DNA of 64,000 nt from Prochlorococcus sp. MIT 0603 (GCF_000760215.1 NZ_JNAW01000002.1:714300-778299); one strand, 5' to 3'; shown: positions 41,235 to 52,489, counted from the stretch's first letter. Notes: generated by a model not told the origin, from the letters alone. A program made the numbers and translations.

Positions 41235-42296
41235 ATGATAAGTTCAAATCGAAAAAAGATTATTGGCATTATTGCTTTTATATTAATCCTTAGTGGTGGA
41301 AATATTTTCCTCAAAAGAGGTTCTAGCAATAGTAAGCAGGATTTAACTAGCTATACAGTAGCTGCTGAGAAAGGTCAGTTACCATCTATTATTACTGCTA
41401 GTGGAGAGCTCCAGGCTAGAAAAAGTGTAAATGTAAATCCTCATCGTCAAGGAATAATAGAAGAAGTGTATGTCACTGAAGGAGAGGCCGTTACCAAAGA
41501 CCAATTGCTTGCAAAAATACAAGGTAGAGACTTTAAATATCGCTTTAATGCACTTGAAGCAGAATTTAAAAATGCCAAATCAGCTTTTGCTCGTAGAGAA
41601 CAATTATTTCTAGAAGGTGGAATAAGTAAAGAGAAGTACGAAGAATTCCAAAAAGTTTTTCTGATTAGCAAAGCCAAGCTCGAGCAAATTAAAGTAGAAG
41701 GGGAAGAATTATTCATCAAATCACCTTTAAAAGGAATAATCACTGCCAAATATGCAGAGCCTGGAAGCTTTGTGTCTCCAACTTCGCAAAAATCAAGTAA
41801 CGGAAATTCTATTAAGACTTCAGTGGTAGAAATATCTCAAGGCTTAGAAGTAATTTCAAAAGTACCTGAAAGTGATATAGGTCGAATTCAAATAAACCAG
41901 ATGGCTAGCATTCGAGTGGAAGCTTTCCCAGATGAGCGATTTAATTCTATTGTCAGTGAAATAGCCCCAAGAGCAACTAGAAAAAACAATGTCACTTCAT
42001 TTGAGGTCCAACTATCGCTAATTAACCCTCCAAAGAAATTACGTATTGGAATGACTGCCGATATAGAGTTTAAAGCTGGTGACTCGGGGCTTAAGACAAT
42101 TGTGCCTACTGTGGCAATAGTGACTGAAGATGGAGCTACAGGTTTATTAATGGTAGGCAAAAATAATCAGCCTATATTCCAAAAAGTTGAACTTGGGTCA
42201 AGCAGTGGTAACAAGACTGCGATAATTAAAGGAATTAACCCTGGTGAAAAAATCTTCATTGATATTCCGCCATGGTCAAAAAGAAAACGGAAATAA
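41235..42296 (+). CDS. HlyD/RND-type membrane-fusion (adaptor) protein
   Basis: This 353-residue protein has an N-terminal membrane anchor (KIIGIIAFILILSGGNIFL). A lipoyl/barrel-sandwich pair follows (GIIEEVYVTEGEAVTKDQLL and IKSPLKGIITAKYAEPGSFV), with a coiled-coil hairpin between and a beta-barrel domain near the end. It should act as the periplasmic adaptor of an efflux or ABC-type exporter. No transporter gene is adjacent; the next gene is polA. Confidence 0.85.
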   Translation: MISSNRKKIIGIIAFILILSGGNIFLKRGSSNSKQDLTSYTVAAEKGQLPSIITASGELQARKSVNVNPHRQGIIEEVYVTEGEAVTKDQLLAKIQGRDFKYRFNALEAEFKNAKSAFARREQLFLEGGISKEKYEEFQKVFLISKAKLEQIKVEGEELFIKSPLKGIITAKYAEPGSFVSPTSQKSSNGNSIKTSVVEISQGLEVISKVPESDIGRIQINQMASIRVEAFPDERFNSIVSEIAPRATRKNNVTSFEVQLSLINPPKKLRIGMTADIEFKAGDSGLKTIVPTVAIVTEDGATGLLMVGKNNQPIFQKVELGSSSGNKTAIIKGINPGEKIFIDIPPWSKRKRK

Positions 42297-42326
42297 ATCA
42301 ATTTTTCAGATCATCTATAAAAAACT

Positions 42327-45269
42327 ATGACACTAAGCCAAGAAAAACCTATTTTACTTTTAGTTGATGGCCATTCACTTGCATTCAGAAGTTTCTATGC
42401 ATTTAGCAAAGGTGGTGAAGGTGGTTTAAGAACCAAGGCAGGTCTCCCTACAAGTGTGACCTATGGATTTCTAAAAAGCCTCCTTGACAACTGTAAGGTT
42501 CTTAGCCCGCAGGGAGTAACAATTGCTTTTGACACTGCGGAGCCAACATTTCGTCACAAAAAAGATCCAAACTATAAAGCCAATCGAGATATAGCACCAG
42601 AAATTTTCTTTCAAGATCTAGACCAACTTAAACAAATCCTTAAAGAAAGTCTCAATCTACCAATTATCACAGCACCAGGGTATGAAGCTGATGACGTTCT
42701 AGGAACATTGGCGACTAGAGCATCGAGCGACGGCTGGAAAGTTCACATTCTCACTGGTGATAGAGATCTTTTCCAGCTTGTAGATGACGACAGGAGCATA
42801 GCCGTTCTATACATGGGTGGCGGCCCCTATGCAAAAAGTGGCAACCCATCACTTATTGATGAGGCCGGGGTAAAAGACAAGCTTGGTGTAAGGCCAAAAG
42901 AAGTTATCGATTTAAAAGCTCTAACAGGTGACAGCTCTGATAACATTCCTGGTGTTAGAGGTGTAGGACCTAAAACAGCCATTAATTTGCTCAAAGAGAA
43001 TGGCGATCTGGATAGTATATTTAAATCATTAGATCAACTAGAGTCAAAGGGGGAGAAAGCTTCTCAAGGGTCTATTAAAGGGGCATTAAAAATAAAATTA
43101 AAAGAAGGGAAAGAGAAAGCATATCTTTCTAAAGAGCTAGCTGAAATCTTGACCGAAATCCCCATAAAGGAAGAGCTAAGCCTAGAATTAACTGAAATTA
43201 AAAAAGAAAATCTAACAGAATCTCTTGAAGAATTAGAACTCTATAGCCTTATTAATCAAATACCAAGTTTCACCGCAAGCTTCTCTCAAGGAGGCTTTAA
43301 AGCAAATAAAGAAAGCCTAGACAAGCAAAAAGAATCATCCAAAACCATAATTCACAAATCTAATAACAAGGGAAAGAATGATATAAACAAACCTCCACCT
43401 ATTAAGCCTTCAATCATTACCACTGAAAACCAACTTCAATCTCTAGCACAGAAGTTGATGAATTTTAATCAATCACTACAGCCAGTTGCTATAGATACAG
43501 AAACAACGGACTTAAATCCATTCAAAGCAGAGTTAGTTGGCATTGGCCTATGCTGGGGCGAAGGACTAGACGAGATATCATACATTCCCTTGGCTCATAA
43601 CAATCCTCAAACTTCACAACAACAGCTACCTTTACAAACTGTCGTTCAAGCTTTAACGCCTTGGTTAAGCAGTTCAAACAATCCAAAAATCCTTCAAAAC
43701 GCTAAATATGATCGACTGATTTTTCTTCACTATGGAATCCCCCTGGAAGGAGTAATTATGGATACTCTCCTTGCTGATTATCTCTGTAATGCCACAAGAA
43801 AGCATAGTCTAGAGGAAATAACAAAAAGAGAGTTTGGGTTTACCCCAACAAGCTTTAAAGAACTTGTTGGCAAGGGGCAAAACTTTAAAGATGTTGGCAT
43901 AAATGATGCAAGTATTTACTGCGGAATGGATGTATATCTCACACGGAAACTATCATTTCGGCTTAAATCACAACTTCAAGAAATGGGTGCAGAGCTTATA
44001 AGCCTATTAGAAACAGTAGAACAACCCCTTGAACATATCCTTGCTGAAATGGAAGCCAGAGGAATATGTATAGACGTTCCCTATCTAAAAGAATTATCAA
44101 ATGAGTTGAATCATAAGTTAAATGAATTAGAGGAACAAGCTTATGAACTTGCTGAGACCCCATTCAATCTCAACTCTCCAAAACAACTTGGGGAAGTCCT
44201 CTTTGACATTCTCAATTTAGATAGAAGAAAATCTCGCAAAACTAAAACCGGATGGAGTACGGATGCAAATGTACTTGAAAAACTTGAGAATGATCATCCA
44301 CTTGTTCCCCTATTGATTGAGCATCGAACACTTAGCAAACTTGTAAGTACTTATGTAGATGCACTCCCGGAATTAGTTGAGAAGGAAACTGGTAGAGTCC
44401 ATACAGATTTCAACCAGGCCGTTACGGCAACAGGACGTTTAAGTAGTAGCAATCCAAACCTACAAAATATTCCCATTAGGACTGAGTTCAGCAGACGAAT
44501 AAGAAAAGCCTTCTTGCCTCAAGAAAACTGGAAATTAATAAGTGCAGACTACTCTCAAATAGAGTTACGCATTCTTGCTCACCTCTCTGGTGAAGAGATT
44601 CTTCAGCAGGCCTATCAAAAGGGAGAAGATGTTCATACTTTAACTGCGAAGATTCTTTTAGAAAAAGATTCAATCAACTCCAATGAAAGACGTCTAGGTA
44701 AAACTATTAATTTTGGCGTTGTTTATGGCATGGGTGCTCAACGTTTTGCGAGATCAACAGGTGTTACTCAATCCGAAGCTAAAGAGTTTTTAAACAAATA
44801 CAAAGAAAGATATCCAAAAGTTTTTTCTTTTCTGGAGTTTCAAGAGAGGCTTGCCTTGAGCAAAGGCTATGTAAAAACATTACTTGGCAGGCGCAGATAT
44901 TTTGACTTTGATCGAAATGGTTTAGGAAGACTCCTAGGCAAAGATCCTATGAGTATAGACTTGAAATTTGCCCGACGAGCGGGAATGGAAGCCCAACAAT
45001 TAAGAGCAGCAGCAAATGCACCTATTCAAGGCTCAAGCGCCGATATAATTAAGATAGCAATGGTACAATTAGCTGGGCAGCTCAAAAAGAAAAGTCTACC
45101 TGCAAACCTTCTGTTACAAGTGCATGATGAATTAGTTTTAGAAGCAGATCCGTCAGCACTAGAAGAGGTTAAAGAACTAGTTATTACTACAATGGAGAAT
45201 GCTATACACCTTAATGTTCCTCTAGTTGTAGATGCAGCTATTGGGAACAACTGGATGGATGCAAAATAA
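42327..45269 (+). CDS. polA: DNA polymerase I
   Basis: This 980-residue enzyme has three domains. The 5'-3' exonuclease is at residues 1-300 (ILLLVDGHSLAFRSFYAF, LTGDSSDNIPGVRGVGPKT). The 3'-5' exonuclease at about 370-560 has DTETTDLNPF, so proofreading looks intact. The polymerase region has SADYSQIELRILAHLSGEEI, NAPIQGSSADIIKIAMVQLA and LLQVHDELVLEADPS. It removes RNA primers and fills gaps. Confidence 0.97.
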   Translation: MTLSQEKPILLLVDGHSLAFRSFYAFSKGGEGGLRTKAGLPTSVTYGFLKSLLDNCKVLSPQGVTIAFDTAEPTFRHKKDPNYKANRDIAPEIFFQDLDQLKQILKESLNLPIITAPGYEADDVLGTLATRASSDGWKVHILTGDRDLFQLVDDDRSIAVLYMGGGPYAKSGNPSLIDEAGVKDKLGVRPKEVIDLKALTGDSSDNIPGVRGVGPKTAINLLKENGDLDSIFKSLDQLESKGEKASQGSIKGALKIKLKEGKEKAYLSKELAEILTEIPIKEELSLELTEIKKENLTESLEELELYSLINQIPSFTASFSQGGFKANKESLDKQKESSKTIIHKSNNKGKNDINKPPPIKPSIITTENQLQSLAQKLMNFNQSLQPVAIDTETTDLNPFKAELVGIGLCWGEGLDEISYIPLAHNNPQTSQQQLPLQTVVQALTPWLSSSNNPKILQNAKYDRLIFLHYGIPLEGVIMDTLLADYLCNATRKHSLEEITKREFGFTPTSFKELVGKGQNFKDVGINDASIYCGMDVYLTRKLSFRLKSQLQEMGAELISLLETVEQPLEHILAEMEARGICIDVPYLKELSNELNHKLNELEEQAYELAETPFNLNSPKQLGEVLFDILNLDRRKSRKTKTGWSTDANVLEKLENDHPLVPLLIEHRTLSKLVSTYVDALPELVEKETGRVHTDFNQAVTATGRLSSSNPNLQNIPIRTEFSRRIRKAFLPQENWKLISADYSQIELRILAHLSGEEILQQAYQKGEDVHTLTAKILLEKDSINSNERRLGKTINFGVVYGMGAQRFARSTGVTQSEAKEFLNKYKERYPKVFSFLEFQERLALSKGYVKTLLGRRRYFDFDRNGLGRLLGKDPMSIDLKFARRAGMEAQQLRAAANAPIQGSSADIIKIAMVQLAGQLKKKSLPANLLLQVHDELVLEADPSALEEVKELVITTMENAIHLNVPLVVDAAIGNNWMDAK

Positions 45270-45316
45270 ATCTAAAACCAAATAATGGATAGTCATCAAA
45301 ACCTTGCAATAAAAAA

Positions 45317-46819
45317 GTGTCCTTAAAATTAACAAACACTCTCACCAAACAAACCGAGTATTTCAATCCAATTACACCTGGAGAAATAAGTATTTATTGT
45401 TGTGGTGTAACTGTATACGATCTTTGTCACCTAGGACATGCGCGTAGCTATATCGTATGGGATGTTTTGAGAAGATACTTTCATTGGAAAGGTTATAAAG
45501 TTAATTTTATCCAAAATTTTACCGATATTGACGACAAGATCCTAACAAGAGCAGCTCAAGAGAAATGTACGATGAACGAAATTAGTGAAAGAAATATAAA
45601 AGAATTCCATCAAGACATGGATGCTCTAGGAATCTTACCCCCCACCCGAATGCCGCGAGCCACACGATGCCTAAATGCGATTAGATCAATGATAGAAGAT
45701 CTGGAAAGGAAAGGCGTCGCCTATTCAATAGAAGGTGATGTCTACTTCTCTGTAATGAAGCATAGAGAGTATGGGAAGTTAAGTAGGCGTGAATTATCAG
45801 AACAACAACTAAATGCCGATGGGCGAGTTGACAGCATAGAAGGAGCACGTAAACGAAACCCTTTTGACTTTGCACTTTGGAAGGGAGCCAAGAAAGGGGA
45901 GCCAAGTTTCAGCTCTCCTTGGGGAGAAGGGCGGCCTGGCTGGCATATTGAATGTTCTGCAATGGTGCTACAAGAACTAGGAGAAACAATAGATATTCAT
46001 TTAGGAGGAGCAGATCTCATTTTCCCACATCATGAAAATGAGATCGCACAATCTGAAATGGCTAATGGGAAAAAATTGGCAAATTTTTGGCTTCACAATG
46101 GGATGGTAAATGTTGGCGGTCAAAAAATGAGCAAGTCATTAGGCAATTTCACAACAATTAGGTCTCTACTCCAACAAGGCAGATCTGCAATGACTCTTAG
46201 ACTATTTATACTTCAAGCTCACTATCGAAAACCGCTAGATTTCACGAAAGAAGCTCTTGATGCTGCTTCAATAGGCTGGGAAAGACTTAACAGAGTACTT
46301 TGTATCGGACTAATACACTATCAAACTCTGAACTGGCCTAAAACAAAAGTTCAATTACCCATAATCAATGATCTGTATAAGCTTTCTACAAATACAGAGT
46401 TAAATGAATCTCATCAGAATTTCATAACAGCATTAAATGACGACCTGAATACATCAGTAGCTATATCAATCTTATTTGATCTTGCTCGGCCACTTAAATC
46501 AATAGCCAACACAATAGAAGGTAACATTTTCGAATCATTACCAGAATCAGATAATCAAAAGACATATTCAAGGTGGTTGCTTCTTATCACACTGGCAGGT
46601 GTTCTAGGTCTTCAAGCAGAACTTCCAAGCCAAAACAATCCATCCAAACATTCTAATAGCCTATCTAAAGAGGCTATTTCAGCTGCAATAGAAGAGCGCA
46701 ATAAAGCTAAATTATCAAAGGATTTTGATAAAGCAGATGAGATAAGAGAGAGTCTAAGGAAACAAGGGATTGAATTAATTGATAAAAAAGGGGGCATAAC
46801 AGATTGGGTGCAAAGTTAA
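45317..46819 (+). CDS. cysS: Cysteinyl-tRNA synthetase
   Basis: This 500-residue class I synthetase starts at GTG. It has [20 protein letters not shown], with the HIGH-type HLGH, the zinc-binding Cys/His set near residues 30, 207 (WHIECSAM) and 236, and the KMSKSLGN loop. It charges tRNA-Cys. Confidence 0.97.
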   Translation: MSLKLTNTLTKQTEYFNPITPGEISIYCCGVTVYDLCHLGHARSYIVWDVLRRYFHWKGYKVNFIQNFTDIDDKILTRAAQEKCTMNEISERNIKEFHQDMDALGILPPTRMPRATRCLNAIRSMIEDLERKGVAYSIEGDVYFSVMKHREYGKLSRRELSEQQLNADGRVDSIEGARKRNPFDFALWKGAKKGEPSFSSPWGEGRPGWHIECSAMVLQELGETIDIHLGGADLIFPHHENEIAQSEMANGKKLANFWLHNGMVNVGGQKMSKSLGNFTTIRSLLQQGRSAMTLRLFILQAHYRKPLDFTKEALDAASIGWERLNRVLCIGLIHYQTLNWPKTKVQLPIINDLYKLSTNTELNESHQNFITALNDDLNTSVAISILFDLARPLKSIANTIEGNIFESLPESDNQKTYSRWLLLITLAGVLGLQAELPSQNNPSKHSNSLSKEAISAAIEERNKAKLSKDFDKADEIRESLRKQGIELIDKKGGITDWVQS

Positions 46820-46907
46820 GCTTTCCTCCATTACTCCCAACATCATGAACTTTTCAACCTGAATCTAACCATAGGATGAGAGACTATGAGGTAATTGCTA
46901 GAGCATT

Positions 46908-48161
46908 GTGAAAGCCATCAGCGTGCTGGGTTCCACTGGTTCGATTGGCACCCAAACGCTCGAAATAGCCAAAGAGTTCCCAGAACAGTTCAAAGTAGTT
47001 GCTTTAACAGCAGGTAAGAACTTGGATTTAGTTGTGGAACAAGTCAATCAGTATCAACCAGAAGTTGTTGCAGTAGCCGACGAGACTGATTTGCCTAAGC
47101 TTCATGAACGATTAAAAGATCTGCTTAAGGGAAACAAGTCTAAGAAGCCCCCTCAATTAGTTGCTGGTGCAGAAGGATTAAATATTGCAGCTTCCTGGGA
47201 TACTGCGGAATTAGTAGTTACAGGAATTGTTGGCTGTGCAGGACTACTTCCTACTATTGCTGCAATAAAAGCAGGGAAAGATATTGCTCTAGCAAATAAA
47301 GAGACATTAATAGCAGCAGGTCCAGTAGTACTTCCAGAACTGAAGGCTAGTGGAAGCAGATTATTACCTGCAGATTCAGAACATTCAGCAATATTCCAAT
47401 GTTTACAAGGGACTCCTTGGGCCGACAATGCCCGCCTTTCTACTGGAATTCCTACACCCGGTCTAAGGAATATTCAGCTCACAGCATCTGGAGGTGCATT
47501 CCGTGACTGGCGAAAAGAAGACTTAAAGAACGCAACCGTTAAAGATGCAACTAGCCATCCCAATTGGAGTATGGGAAAAAAAATTACAGTTGACTCAGCA
47601 ACTCTTATGAATAAAGGCCTTGAAGTAATAGAAGCACATTATTTATTTGGTCTTGATTACGAACACATAGAAATAGTTATTCACCCTCAAAGCATTATTC
47701 ACTCAATGGTTGAATTGGCAGATTCATCTGTTTTAGCTCAAATGGGCTGGCCTGACATGAAGCTCCCAATTCTTTATGCAATGAGTTGGCCAAAAAGGGT
47801 GGAAACCCACTGGGAAAGGCTAAACCTCTCAAAAATAAAACAACTAACTTTCAATGAGCCAGACATATCAAAATATCCCTGCATAGAACTTGCATATGCA
47901 GCGGGGAAAGCCGCTGGGACCATGCCTGCCGTTCTAAATGCAGCAAATGAACAAGCTGTAGCTCTTTTTCTTGAAGAAAAGATTCATTTTTTAAATATTC
48001 CAAAAGTTATAGAAAATGCATGTGAGAGTCACAAGAACGACATTAAAACTGATCCTCAAGTAAACGATGTAATTGAAGTAGATAAATGGGCCCGAAAAGT
48101 AGTCAAATCTCAAGTCGAAAAAAATTCCCGTCAAATATCTATGGCGACATATATAGGATGA
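46908..48161 (+). CDS. dxr: 1-deoxy-D-xylulose 5-phosphate reductoisomerase
   Basis: This 417-residue MEP-pathway enzyme has a GTG start. It has the NADPH fold [20 protein letters not shown], then [19 protein letters not shown] and [15 protein letters not shown] with the metal-binding DSEH, and [10 protein letters not shown]. It makes 2-C-methyl-erythritol 4-phosphate, a precursor of carotenoids and the chlorophyll phytyl tail. Its stop overlaps the next gene's start (ATGA). Confidence 0.96.
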   Translation: MKAISVLGSTGSIGTQTLEIAKEFPEQFKVVALTAGKNLDLVVEQVNQYQPEVVAVADETDLPKLHERLKDLLKGNKSKKPPQLVAGAEGLNIAASWDTAELVVTGIVGCAGLLPTIAAIKAGKDIALANKETLIAAGPVVLPELKASGSRLLPADSEHSAIFQCLQGTPWADNARLSTGIPTPGLRNIQLTASGGAFRDWRKEDLKNATVKDATSHPNWSMGKKITVDSATLMNKGLEVIEAHYLFGLDYEHIEIVIHPQSIIHSMVELADSSVLAQMGWPDMKLPILYAMSWPKRVETHWERLNLSKIKQLTFNEPDISKYPCIELAYAAGKAAGTMPAVLNAANEQAVALFLEEKIHFLNIPKVIENACESHKNDIKTDPQVNDVIEVDKWARKVVKSQVEKNSRQISMATYIG

Positions 48162-48526
48162 ATATTCAGGTAAGTCACCACCTTTTGTTATGTACAGCAA
48201 CACCCAAATCATCTTGTTGCAACCAAAAGCAAAGCATTGAAAGCTGGGAAAGTCTTAAAAGCATTCTTAGGAAATTAAACCTTGAAGATCCTAATCGTTC
48301 TGCGGGAATAGTTATGAGAAGCAAAGTTGACTGTCTAAGAATATGCAACTCTGGTCCAATTCTTTTAATCTGGCCTGAAGGGATTTGGTATCAAAATGTT
48401 TCTCCTAGTCGCATAGAAGTAATAATTAAAAGCCATATAATCGAAGGAATTCCAATAAAAGAATGGATCTTTAAGGAAACTCCATTAAAGTTTCCAATAA
48501 CACGTTTAATGAACAATTCTTGTTAG
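48158..48526 (+). CDS. Thioredoxin-like [2Fe-2S] ferredoxin
   Basis: This is 122 residues from the ATG at 48158, which shares ATGA with the dxr stop. The Cys set [20 protein letters not shown] and [20 protein letters not shown] matches thioredoxin-like [2Fe-2S] ferredoxins of cyanobacteria. Coupling to dxr raises a possible electron-transfer role in the MEP pathway. Its 3' end overlaps the convergent hydrolase by 21 bases. Confidence 0.85.
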   Translation: MNIQVSHHLLLCTATPKSSCCNQKQSIESWESLKSILRKLNLEDPNRSAGIVMRSKVDCLRICNSGPILLIWPEGIWYQNVSPSRIEVIIKSHIIEGIPIKEWIFKETPLKFPITRLMNNSC

Positions 48527-49618
48527 CCAACGTTGAACCACATCATCCCCCCAGCAGCCACTTAAACCATGAAAGCCATTATGACCTCCATGATTTGTTA
48601 ATAAGAATTCTAATTTAGTTGATGGGTTTTTAAAACGTACATTCTCATACAAATGCTTAAAAGGCTCCCAAGGAACCCAAGGGTCATCAACAGAATGTAT
48701 TAACAATGTCTTTGGCATAATATCAAGCTTATTCAAAAGTAATGCATTTAATGGTGAGGCTTGCTTGTAATAATCATCTACATCTCTAAAGCCCCATCTA
48801 GGAGCGGTTATTGCCGCATCAAACTCACGAATCGACGATGTAATTAGATTATTCCAGCTATTGCTTTTAATCAAGAAGTCTCTTTCTTTCTCATTAACCC
48901 CAAATGGATCAGCAAGAGTCTGTTTAACTAATCTGTGTAACAACCAAGTTTGATAAAGCTTATTCCTATTCTTCTCAATGCAAGCACTGCTTGCTGCTAA
49001 ATCCAGGGGGCTACTAATACAGACTAATCCATCTAAAGCATTGCTCCTTGAAGAAGAGGCCCACTCCAAGCAAGCATTTAATAAAATAGTACCTCCTAGA
49101 GAGATGCCTACTCCGAATAGTGGTACTAAATTATTTTTTGTTTTCCTGTTGTTTCCTAGAGAACTACAAATTTCTCTAGCCTTTGTTATTGCAGGAAATA
49201 CATCAGCATTGCAATTTGCTGCATATGTACCAGCCGCAAATTTTCTACCAGGAGCAGCTCCTCTAAGGTTCAATCTTAATACGGCAAAGCCTGCCTTAAG
49301 CAATGCAAAAGACATACGTCTCAACCCTCTTCTACGACTTGAACCTCCTAATCCATGAAGAATCAAAATCAAACCTTTAACTGAAGAAAGATCTACAGGC
49401 TTATTCAGAAAAGCTATTAATTTTTCTTTTCCTAGGTTTCCAATTTGCTTTGAAGGTATTTCTATATGAACAAATTCATTATCAGGAAGGCAAACATTAT
49501 CATCAACAAAAGTATCTCTAAGAGTTTGAAGATCTCCGCCAATCCATGGTAATCGTTGCTGAAAGAGCTTTAGCCCAAGATCTTCAGGCAAACCAAGAGA
49601 AGATTCAACTGTTACCAC
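48506..49618 (-). CDS. Alpha/beta hydrolase, YheT-like
   Basis: This 370-residue soluble hydrolase has LILILHGLGGSSRRRGLRRM (oxyanion Gly), GFAVLRLNLRGAAPGRK and the nucleophile elbow FGVGISLGGTILLNACLEWA. The late LLIHSVDDPWVPWEPFKHL (Asp) and LTNHGGHNGFHGL (His) complete the triad. This matches the YheT/ABHD1-type family. The substrate is unknown. Its start overlaps the pntB end by 14 bases, so it is probably in the pnt operon. Confidence 0.85.
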   Translation of the reverse strand: MVTVESSLGLPEDLGLKLFQQRLPWIGGDLQTLRDTFVDDNVCLPDNEFVHIEIPSKQIGNLGKEKLIAFLNKPVDLSSVKGLILILHGLGGSSRRRGLRRMSFALLKAGFAVLRLNLRGAAPGRKFAAGTYAANCNADVFPAITKAREICSSLGNNRKTKNNLVPLFGVGISLGGTILLNACLEWASSSRSNALDGLVCISSPLDLAASSACIEKNRNKLYQTWLLHRLVKQTLADPFGVNEKERDFLIKSNSWNNLITSSIREFDAAITAPRWGFRDVDDYYKQASPLNALLLNKLDIMPKTLLIHSVDDPWVPWEPFKHLYENVRFKNPSTKLEFLLTNHGGHNGFHGLSGCWGDDVVQRWLTRIVH

Positions 49619-51041
49619 TGATACCTAATTCTTTTAATTCCACCAAAAGATCTCCTAAGACCTTCTTGGCATCTCCAAAAACCATAGAAGTATTTGACAA
49701 GTCAAACAAATCATTTTTTATACCAGAATAACCTGCACTCATTCCTCTCTTAATAACAAAAACCGTTCTCGCTTCCTGAACATCAAGAACTGGCATTCCA
49801 TATAAAGGGGAACTTGGGTCATTCTTTGCTTGGGGGTTAACTACATCATTTGCACCTAGAACAAGAACAACATCTGTAGCCGGAAATTCGGGGTTAACAA
49901 CATCCATTTCTTTTAATTGCTCATAAGGAACATCTGCTTCTGCTAAAAGAACATTCATATGTCCGGGCATTCGGCCAGCAACTGGATGAATAGCATAGAT
50001 AACATTAATACCATTACTTTCCAAAGCCCTAGTTACTTCCCTAAGTGTGTGTTGTGCTTGAGCAACAGCCAATCCATAACCAGGGACAATCACTACACGT
50101 TCTGCAGCTTCAAGTGTTAAAGCACATTCTTCTACGCTGCAACTGGTTATATTGATATATTCAGTAGAACCACTTCCTGATGTAGAGGTCGCGCCAATTG
50201 CGCCGCCAAATAATACTGACAATAAAGATCTATTCATTCCATTACACATAACCTGAGTCAAAATTAGCCCAGCAGCTCCTACCATTGCTCCAGCGACTAT
50301 AAGCAATTGACTCTTTACCACAAATCCTGCAGCTGCAGCCGCTACACCAGAGTAGCTGTTTAGTAGTGATATAACTACTGGCATGTCAGCACCCCCAATG
50401 GAAAGGGTGACTCCTATCCCCAAAAGGCCAGAACTTATTACTAATAACCAAAGCCCATTGTTGCCTGAATTTAATAAGGAAACAATCGAAACAAATGCAA
50501 GCACTGCTAATCCAATATTAATTAAGTGACGAAGATTGCTTTGCATCCATGTAGGAGTAGAAAGCCAGCCTTGAAGCTTGGCCATAGCAACTATGGATCC
50601 AGTGAAAGTTATTGATCCAACAAAAACAGAGATAATAATTGAAATTATTTCCACCAATCCATTGCCATCCACTCCAGTGGAATTACTTAAAGGGAACATT
50701 GCTGCAGCCAATGCTACTAACAAAGAAGACATGCCTCCACAGCCATTAAACAAAGCTACTGTTTCGGGCATAGCCGTCATAGCAACCCTCTTAGCAGTAA
50801 CCATTCCCAACAAGCCCCCAACTACTGATCCAAATATTATCCATATCCAGGCACCTATAGATATTGATGAGCTTCCATAAGAATCAACCAAAACACCTAT
50901 TACAGCTAGCATCATTGCAACAGCCGCAAGTCGATTAGCATCACGAGCTGAGCGAACTTTTGACAAGCCTTTAATGCCTAAAGCCAAAAGGAGAACAGCC
51001 AAAAGATCGATCGAAAACTTCAATACATCGGAAAGGTTCAT
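49605..51041 (-). CDS. pntB: NAD(P) transhydrogenase beta subunit
   Basis: This 478-residue protein has about nine spans and a C-terminal NADP(H)-binding domain (VVIVPGYGLAVAQAQHTLRE, YAIHPVAGRMPGHMNVLLAE, LVLGANDVVNPQAKNDPSSP). With the two alpha-type subunits it couples proton flow to hydride transfer between NADH and NADP+. Confidence 0.96.
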   Translation of the reverse strand: MNLSDVLKFSIDLLAVLLLALGIKGLSKVRSARDANRLAAVAMMLAVIGVLVDSYGSSSISIGAWIWIIFGSVVGGLLGMVTAKRVAMTAMPETVALFNGCGGMSSLLVALAAAMFPLSNSTGVDGNGLVEIISIIISVFVGSITFTGSIVAMAKLQGWLSTPTWMQSNLRHLINIGLAVLAFVSIVSLLNSGNNGLWLLVISSGLLGIGVTLSIGGADMPVVISLLNSYSGVAAAAAGFVVKSQLLIVAGAMVGAAGLILTQVMCNGMNRSLLSVLFGGAIGATSTSGSGSTEYINITSCSVEECALTLEAAERVVIVPGYGLAVAQAQHTLREVTRALESNGINVIYAIHPVAGRMPGHMNVLLAEADVPYEQLKEMDVVNPEFPATDVVLVLGANDVVNPQAKNDPSSPLYGMPVLDVQEARTVFVIKRGMSAGYSGIKNDLFDLSNTSMVFGDAKKVLGDLLVELKELGISGNS

Positions 51042-51053
51042 TTATTCAACTCC

Positions 51054-51347
51054 TTATTTACGAGAAGGTTTACGGCTAAACATTGCAAGCATCCTGTCTG
51101 TAACGAGAAATCCTCCAACTACATTGAACAATGCAAATCCAAGTGCAATAGATCCCATAAGTAACAATGGGGGGTTATTTCCTGCCCTGATTATCAAAGT
51201 AAGAGCAGCAAGCATTGTTATACCTGAAATTGCATTTGCTCCACTCATCAAGGGTGTATGCAAAGTAGGTGGGACTTTGCCGATCAACTCAAGGCCAAGC
51301 AAGCTTCCCAATAAAAGGACCCAAAAGGCTTCACTTATAAAGGACAT
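51054..51347 (-). CDS. pntA2: NAD(P) transhydrogenase, small membrane alpha subunit
   Basis: This 97-residue protein has three to four spans (FWVLLLGSLLGLELIGKVPP, THTPLMSGANAISGITMLAA-like, and GFALFNVVGGFLVTDRMLAM). It is the membrane part of the split alpha subunit, located between pntA1 and pntB. Its start shares one base with the pntA1 stop region. Confidence 0.93.
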   Translation of the reverse strand: MSFISEAFWVLLLGSLLGLELIGKVPPTLHTPLMSGANAISGITMLAALTLIIRAGNNPPLLLMGSIALGFALFNVVGGFLVTDRMLAMFSRKPSRK

Positions 51348-52489
51348 TAATTTAACCCTCCTGAATTCATAACTTGAGTATGGCGAATGACACCATCTTT
51401 GCTTATCAAAGATCCATCAATTAATTCGTCTTCTGTATTTAAAACTATTTCTCCTTCATGAATTAAAGGACTAATAAGTGCCAAAAGATTTCTTGCATAC
51501 AAAGCACTTGCATGATTAGGAACAGTGCAAGGCAAGTCAGATGCTCCTATAAGCTTCACCCCATTTCTCAAGACTGTCTCGCCTTGTTTAGTCCCTACAC
51601 AATTTCCACCTTGAGCAACAGCAAGGTCAACAACAACCGAACCAGACCTCATTTGATCTAACATCTCTTCATTTATAAGACGAGGGGCTTTCTTCCCTGG
51701 GACTTGAGCAGTACAAATTGCCACATCAGCTTCAGACAATTGCACTAATAACTGTTCCCTTTGAGCGATCAAAAATTCTTCCGTAACCTCATTAGCATAT
51801 ACACCAGATTCAGAAGTTTCCCTTTTTGCTTCTGGTGGCTCTATAAATCTAGCTCCTAAAGATTCAACCTGCTCTTTAACAGCTTGCCTAATATCACTCA
51901 CATATACAACAGCACCTAACCTCTTGGCTGTTGCGACAGCTTGCAAGCCTGCTACTCCAGCCCCAAGGACAACAACCTTAGCCGGCTGAACCGTGCCGGC
52001 AGCAGTCATCAACATTGGGAAATATCTATCTAAAGCACTTGCCCCAATCAGAACTGCTTTATATCCAGAAATATTGGCTTGAGAAGAAAGTACGTCTGAG
52101 GATTGTGCCCTACTTATTCTTGGCAAAAGTTCGAGAGATAATGCTGATAATTTTGCTGATTGCAATACCTTGGCAAGGGATTCATTCCCGTAAGGAGACA
52201 ATAATCCGACTAATAAAGCTCCCGATTTCAATTCTTGCAAAAACTTTTCACTTGGGGAATTAACACATAGAACGACATCAATGCTCTTAAGAGAATCTCC
52301 ATTTACCTCAGAAAAGCAATCTGCTCCAACATTCAAATAAGAATCATCTGAAAAACCGGCAGAGGAACCTGCTCCGCTTTGAATCGAGACAGTGAAGCCA
52401 ATAGAAACTAGCTTTTTAACAGTCTCAGGTGTTGCTGCAACACGGGTTTCACCAAAAGCAGCCTCAATAGGAATTAAAATTCTTGGCAA
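51347..52489 (-). CDS. pntA1: NAD(P) transhydrogenase, soluble alpha subunit
   Basis: This 380-residue NAD(H)-binding subunit has MPRILIPIEAAFGETRVAAT and TAAGTVQPAKVVVLGAGVAG, a Rossmann GxGxxG, and IGASDLPCTVPNHASALYAR. It is the first gene of a run with pntA2, pntB and the hydrolase, all close or overlapping on the minus strand. Confidence 0.95.
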   Translation of the reverse strand: MPRILIPIEAAFGETRVAATPETVKKLVSIGFTVSIQSGAGSSAGFSDDSYLNVGADCFSEVNGDSLKSIDVVLCVNSPSEKFLQELKSGALLVGLLSPYGNESLAKVLQSAKLSALSLELLPRISRAQSSDVLSSQANISGYKAVLIGASALDRYFPMLMTAAGTVQPAKVVVLGAGVAGLQAVATAKRLGAVVYVSDIRQAVKEQVESLGARFIEPPEAKRETSESGVYANEVTEEFLIAQREQLLVQLSEADVAICTAQVPGKKAPRLINEEMLDQMRSGSVVVDLAVAQGGNCVGTKQGETVLRNGVKLIGASDLPCTVPNHASALYARNLLALISPLIHEGEIVLNTEDELIDGSLISKDGVIRHTQVMNSGGLN

